Assembly (NCBI GenBank): GCA_900544385.1
Contig: UQVD01000080.1
Span: 1 to 9,017 of the forward strand
Origin: an uncultured Collinsella sp.
GTDB lineage: Bacteria; Actinomycetota; Coriobacteriia; Coriobacteriales; Coriobacteriaceae
Reading direction: 5' to 3'
Length of the DNA: 9,017 nt
Positions within the stretch are counted from its first letter, which is position 1. Each line of letters opens with the position of its first letter. Shown here in pieces: positions 8,101 to 9,017 of this stretch. Made by a program: the position numbers and the translations under genes. Below the pieces are notes generated by a model. That model saw nothing but the letters and a program-made list of their open reading frames with translations, did no database searches and was not told the origin of the DNA.

Positions 8101-8961
8101 AACAACCCCGAGAACATCATCGATGCCGCTGTGAAGCGCCAGAAGGATCGTGCGAGCGGCCAGACGTCGTTCTTCGACATGTTTGGCGACGTTGAGGGCT
8201 CGGGCTTTGAGGTGAGCGTGCCCGATCCGGACGGCCAGGAATGGGACCGCCACCTTAAGCTGAGCCAGGAGAAGGAGGTTCTGGGCATCTATGTCTCGGA
8301 CCACCCGCTGCGCCCGTTTGAGTATGCGCTGGCCAAGGCGCGCGACTTCTCGTTCTCGCAGATCGACACCGGCTACGAGGTGCAAAACCCCACGGGCGGC
8401 ACTATCAACCAGGAGATTCCCGAGGGCAAGGCGCTGTGGTGGGCCGGCATGGTCTCGAGCGTGTCCAAGCGCGTGACCAAAAACGGTGACCCCATGGGCA
8501 TCGTGCAGCTCGAGGACATGGAAGGCGAGGCCACGGTCGTCGTGTTCCCCAAGACCTATAAAGAGGCTGAGGGGTACCTGTACGGCGAGGTCGATCCCGA
8601 GACCGGCGTGCAGCTGTCCGATGCGTTTGTGCGCATTAAGGGCAAGCTCGAGCGCTCGGACCGCGGCGACCAGATCATCGCGCAGGAGATCGTGCCGCTG
8701 GAGCTCAACGAGGAGAACAACAAGCCCAAGGTGTTTGAGGTCATGGTGCCCAACAGCCGCTTTAGCCAGGGCAATATGGCGCGTCTTGCCACGGTGCTTA
8801 CCGCCAACCCGGGCGGCGACCGCGTGGAGATCTTTATCGAGCAGGTGGACGGGCGCGTGCTGCGTGCCGAGGTACCGGCCAAGGTCAACGCACGCTCGAT
8901 TCCGCTGCTGGCCGAGGCAAAGGCCATCGTCGGCAACCAAGGCCGCGTGACGGTTATCTAA
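5158..8961 (+). CDS. dnaE: DNA polymerase III subunit alpha (DnaE)
   Basis: This is the catalytic subunit of the replicative DNA polymerase, acting at the fork with the beta clamp and clamp loader. It has 1267 residues, longer than the E. coli protein of about 1160. Domains in order: PHP domain (1 to about 280) with a full set of metal ligands (H7, H9, D16, H41, E126, H145, C195, D268, H270); C-family polymerase core with PGRGSAAG (426-433), PDIDMDF (466-472, catalytic D467 and D469), third catalytic Asp in MDFLGL (D629) and YAFNKSHSAGYA (from 832); helix-hairpin-helix region from about 910; probable clamp-binding motif QTSFFDMF (1002-1009); OB-fold from about 1093. Two departures from the family are visible: an insertion of roughly 55-60 charged residues in the PHP domain (about 59-117), and IRKPVAKKK (774-782) where other DnaE proteins read LRRAMGKKK, followed by about 12 extra residues. 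No TTA, CTA or TCA codon occurs in the whole gene. It seems to be its own transcription unit, 200 bases after addA. Confidence 0.97.
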   Translation: MAFVHLHNHTVFSMLDGATRIQDMVNRAVELGMPAVAITDHGYMYGVPDLALACDAVNHNTPEYKTWSHDKAFLEKDRRDELVEPDPEESPREHAQYVKDMAMWDEKGNIDELKPPLVIKPIFGCEVYFTPDETLARDHKPELYHMILLAKDQEGYVNLMQTVSEAAVQGFYYKPRVTLDNLRRHAKGMICTSACIAGIIPKYIDRGDMEGAIKWAETFRDTFDPGDFYIEIQEHGITTDNGLTDEQMDRTLIDIAKQVGVKVIATNDFHYLRREDAPVQDVIMCIGMNAKVDDPNRMRMTGSEFYMKTEEEMRAMFPYCPEACDNTLEIADKCYVELDWDSIILPRFPLLDPGETHESQFRRECEKGLRQHYGDDWATREIGGVNIKERFEYEYKVICDKGFAAYFLIVAEYVQWAKDNGIGVGPGRGSAAGAIVAYAMNITAFDPLENGLMFERFLSPQRTEMPDIDMDFDDERRLEVVEHVRQLYGPEKVTHVITYSTIKAKQAINDAARVLDYPVYMGQRLSKMVSSDPKVKLKQVLEKQPGKEDLFNPDFAEAYKKDDDARRIIDTALSIEGLTRGEGVHACAVLICRDPVNEHVPTKLDTKGGVEITQYEGHTVADMGLLKMDFLGLRTLTVISKAKANIKKNFGIDIKEEEIPFDDPEIFKLMGSGHTAGVFQVESAGMTATIKNMKPTEYKHVVALIALYRPGPLGAGMVSSYINRMNGKEPAVSYDDRLDDILGETYGTMVYQEQVMLISVEMCGFSKGESDSRIRKPVAKKKIKLLTSTVLHWEDGSDETTYDHWMNGAIKNNYTREVAQKIWDDVLEFASYAFNKSHSAGYAILVMQTAWLKAHYPHEYMAAVLTSYTGKTDKIVHYVSACRHDGIPVLSPDVNESGTEFTATKEGVRFGLAGIRGVGTGVAQAIIAEREAGGPFKTLHDFVERVDSSQANRRVIESLIKAGAFDSTGYPRRQMMHFVDKNNPENIIDAAVKRQKDRASGQTSFFDMFGDVEGSGFEVSVPDPDGQEWDRHLKLSQEKEVLGIYVSDHPLRPFEYALAKARDFSFSQIDTGYEVQNPTGGTINQEIPEGKALWWAGMVSSVSKRVTKNGDPMGIVQLEDMEGEATVVVFPKTYKEAEGYLYGEVDPETGVQLSDAFVRIKGKLERSDRGDQIIAQEIVPLELNEENNKPKVFEVMVPNSRFSQGNMARLATVLTANPGGDRVEIFIEQVDGRVLRAEVPAKVNARSIPLLAEAKAIVGNQGRVTVI

Positions 8962-9017
8962 AATGATTTTTTAAGGCTCTGTTAGACCAGGATTGACATA
9001 CATGTGTCCCCACGGTG
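8962..9017. other. Non-coding tail after dnaE, up to the window edge
   Basis: This stretch begins AT-rich, with six T at 8967-8972, and has no convincing hairpin before the T run. From 8975 it reads GGCTCTGTTAGACCAG. The opening GGCTCTGTT resembles the terminal inverted repeats of some insertion sequences (IS6-family ends start GGCTCTGTTGC or GGCACTGTTGC), but only about nine bases agree and no transposase is in view. No gene start can be supported before the edge. Confidence 0.3.
8993..8998 (+). promoter_or_regulatory. Candidate -35 hexamer cut off from its -10 by the window edge
   Basis: TTGACA is a perfect sigma-70 type -35 hexamer, 31 bases after the dnaE stop. With a 17-base spacer the -10 would begin at 9016, at the window edge, so it cannot be tested here. 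An imperfect 14-base palindrome (GACATACATGTGTC, 8995-9008) overlaps it and could be an operator, or chance. Confidence 0.3.

Noticed and set aside
5122..8940. A 1272-codon open frame on the - strand, running opposite the whole of dnaE
   Set aside because: It is exactly in register with dnaE codons, so it follows from the absence of TTA, CTA and TCA in a GC-rich gene. Its composition (rich in His, Val, Leu, Asp and Gly, low in Lys) is that of a mirror translation, and it has no recognisable motif.
8935..8972. A rho-independent terminator for dnaE ending in six T (8967-8972)
   Set aside because: The only dyad before the T run is AACC/GGTT (8935-8938 with 8952-8955) around a 13-base loop within the coding end, too weak and too far from the T run.

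Overview
The window comes from a GC-rich, strongly codon-biased chromosome. The DNA polymerase III alpha subunit has class-specific features (a long insertion in its PHP domain and an altered fingers motif) that I associate with Coriobacteriia, the Collinsella/Eggerthella group of gut Actinomycetota. The organism assignment is an inference from protein character, not from a database search.

Layout, all genes on the + strand. (1) Bases 2-1321 hold the 3' part of a gene for an AddB-like protein. The window edge cuts off its helicase-like half and leaves the PD-(D/E)XK nuclease domain, preceded by a low-complexity linker with a four-unit hexapeptide repeat. (2) Bases 1325-4957 hold a complete addA-like gene. 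Its product is a UvrD-type helicase with all main motifs, fused to a C-terminal RecB-type nuclease. The two genes are 3 bases apart, with a strong ribosome binding site inside the end of the first, so they look like one addB-addA operon. (3) Bases 4958-5157 are intergenic. They hold a weak terminator-like hairpin, a striking 25-bp inverted repeat with a 13-base loop and no T-tract, a candidate -10 box and the dnaE ribosome binding site. (4) Bases 5158-8961 hold a complete dnaE of 1267 codons. (5) Bases 8962-9017 are non-coding up to the window edge, with a consensus -35 hexamer and a sequence resembling an insertion-sequence end.

Functionally this is a DNA replication and repair neighbourhood. 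AddA and AddB would form the heterodimer that resects double-strand ends for RecA-dependent repair. DnaE is the replicative polymerase, and here it keeps a complete PHP metal-binding site, so it may proofread by itself. I see no clear undescribed multi-gene system: the coding content is core genome. The best leads are the long intergenic hairpin, the depleted Fe-S cysteine set of the AddB-like protein, the lineage-specific DnaE insertions and the sequence at the right edge.
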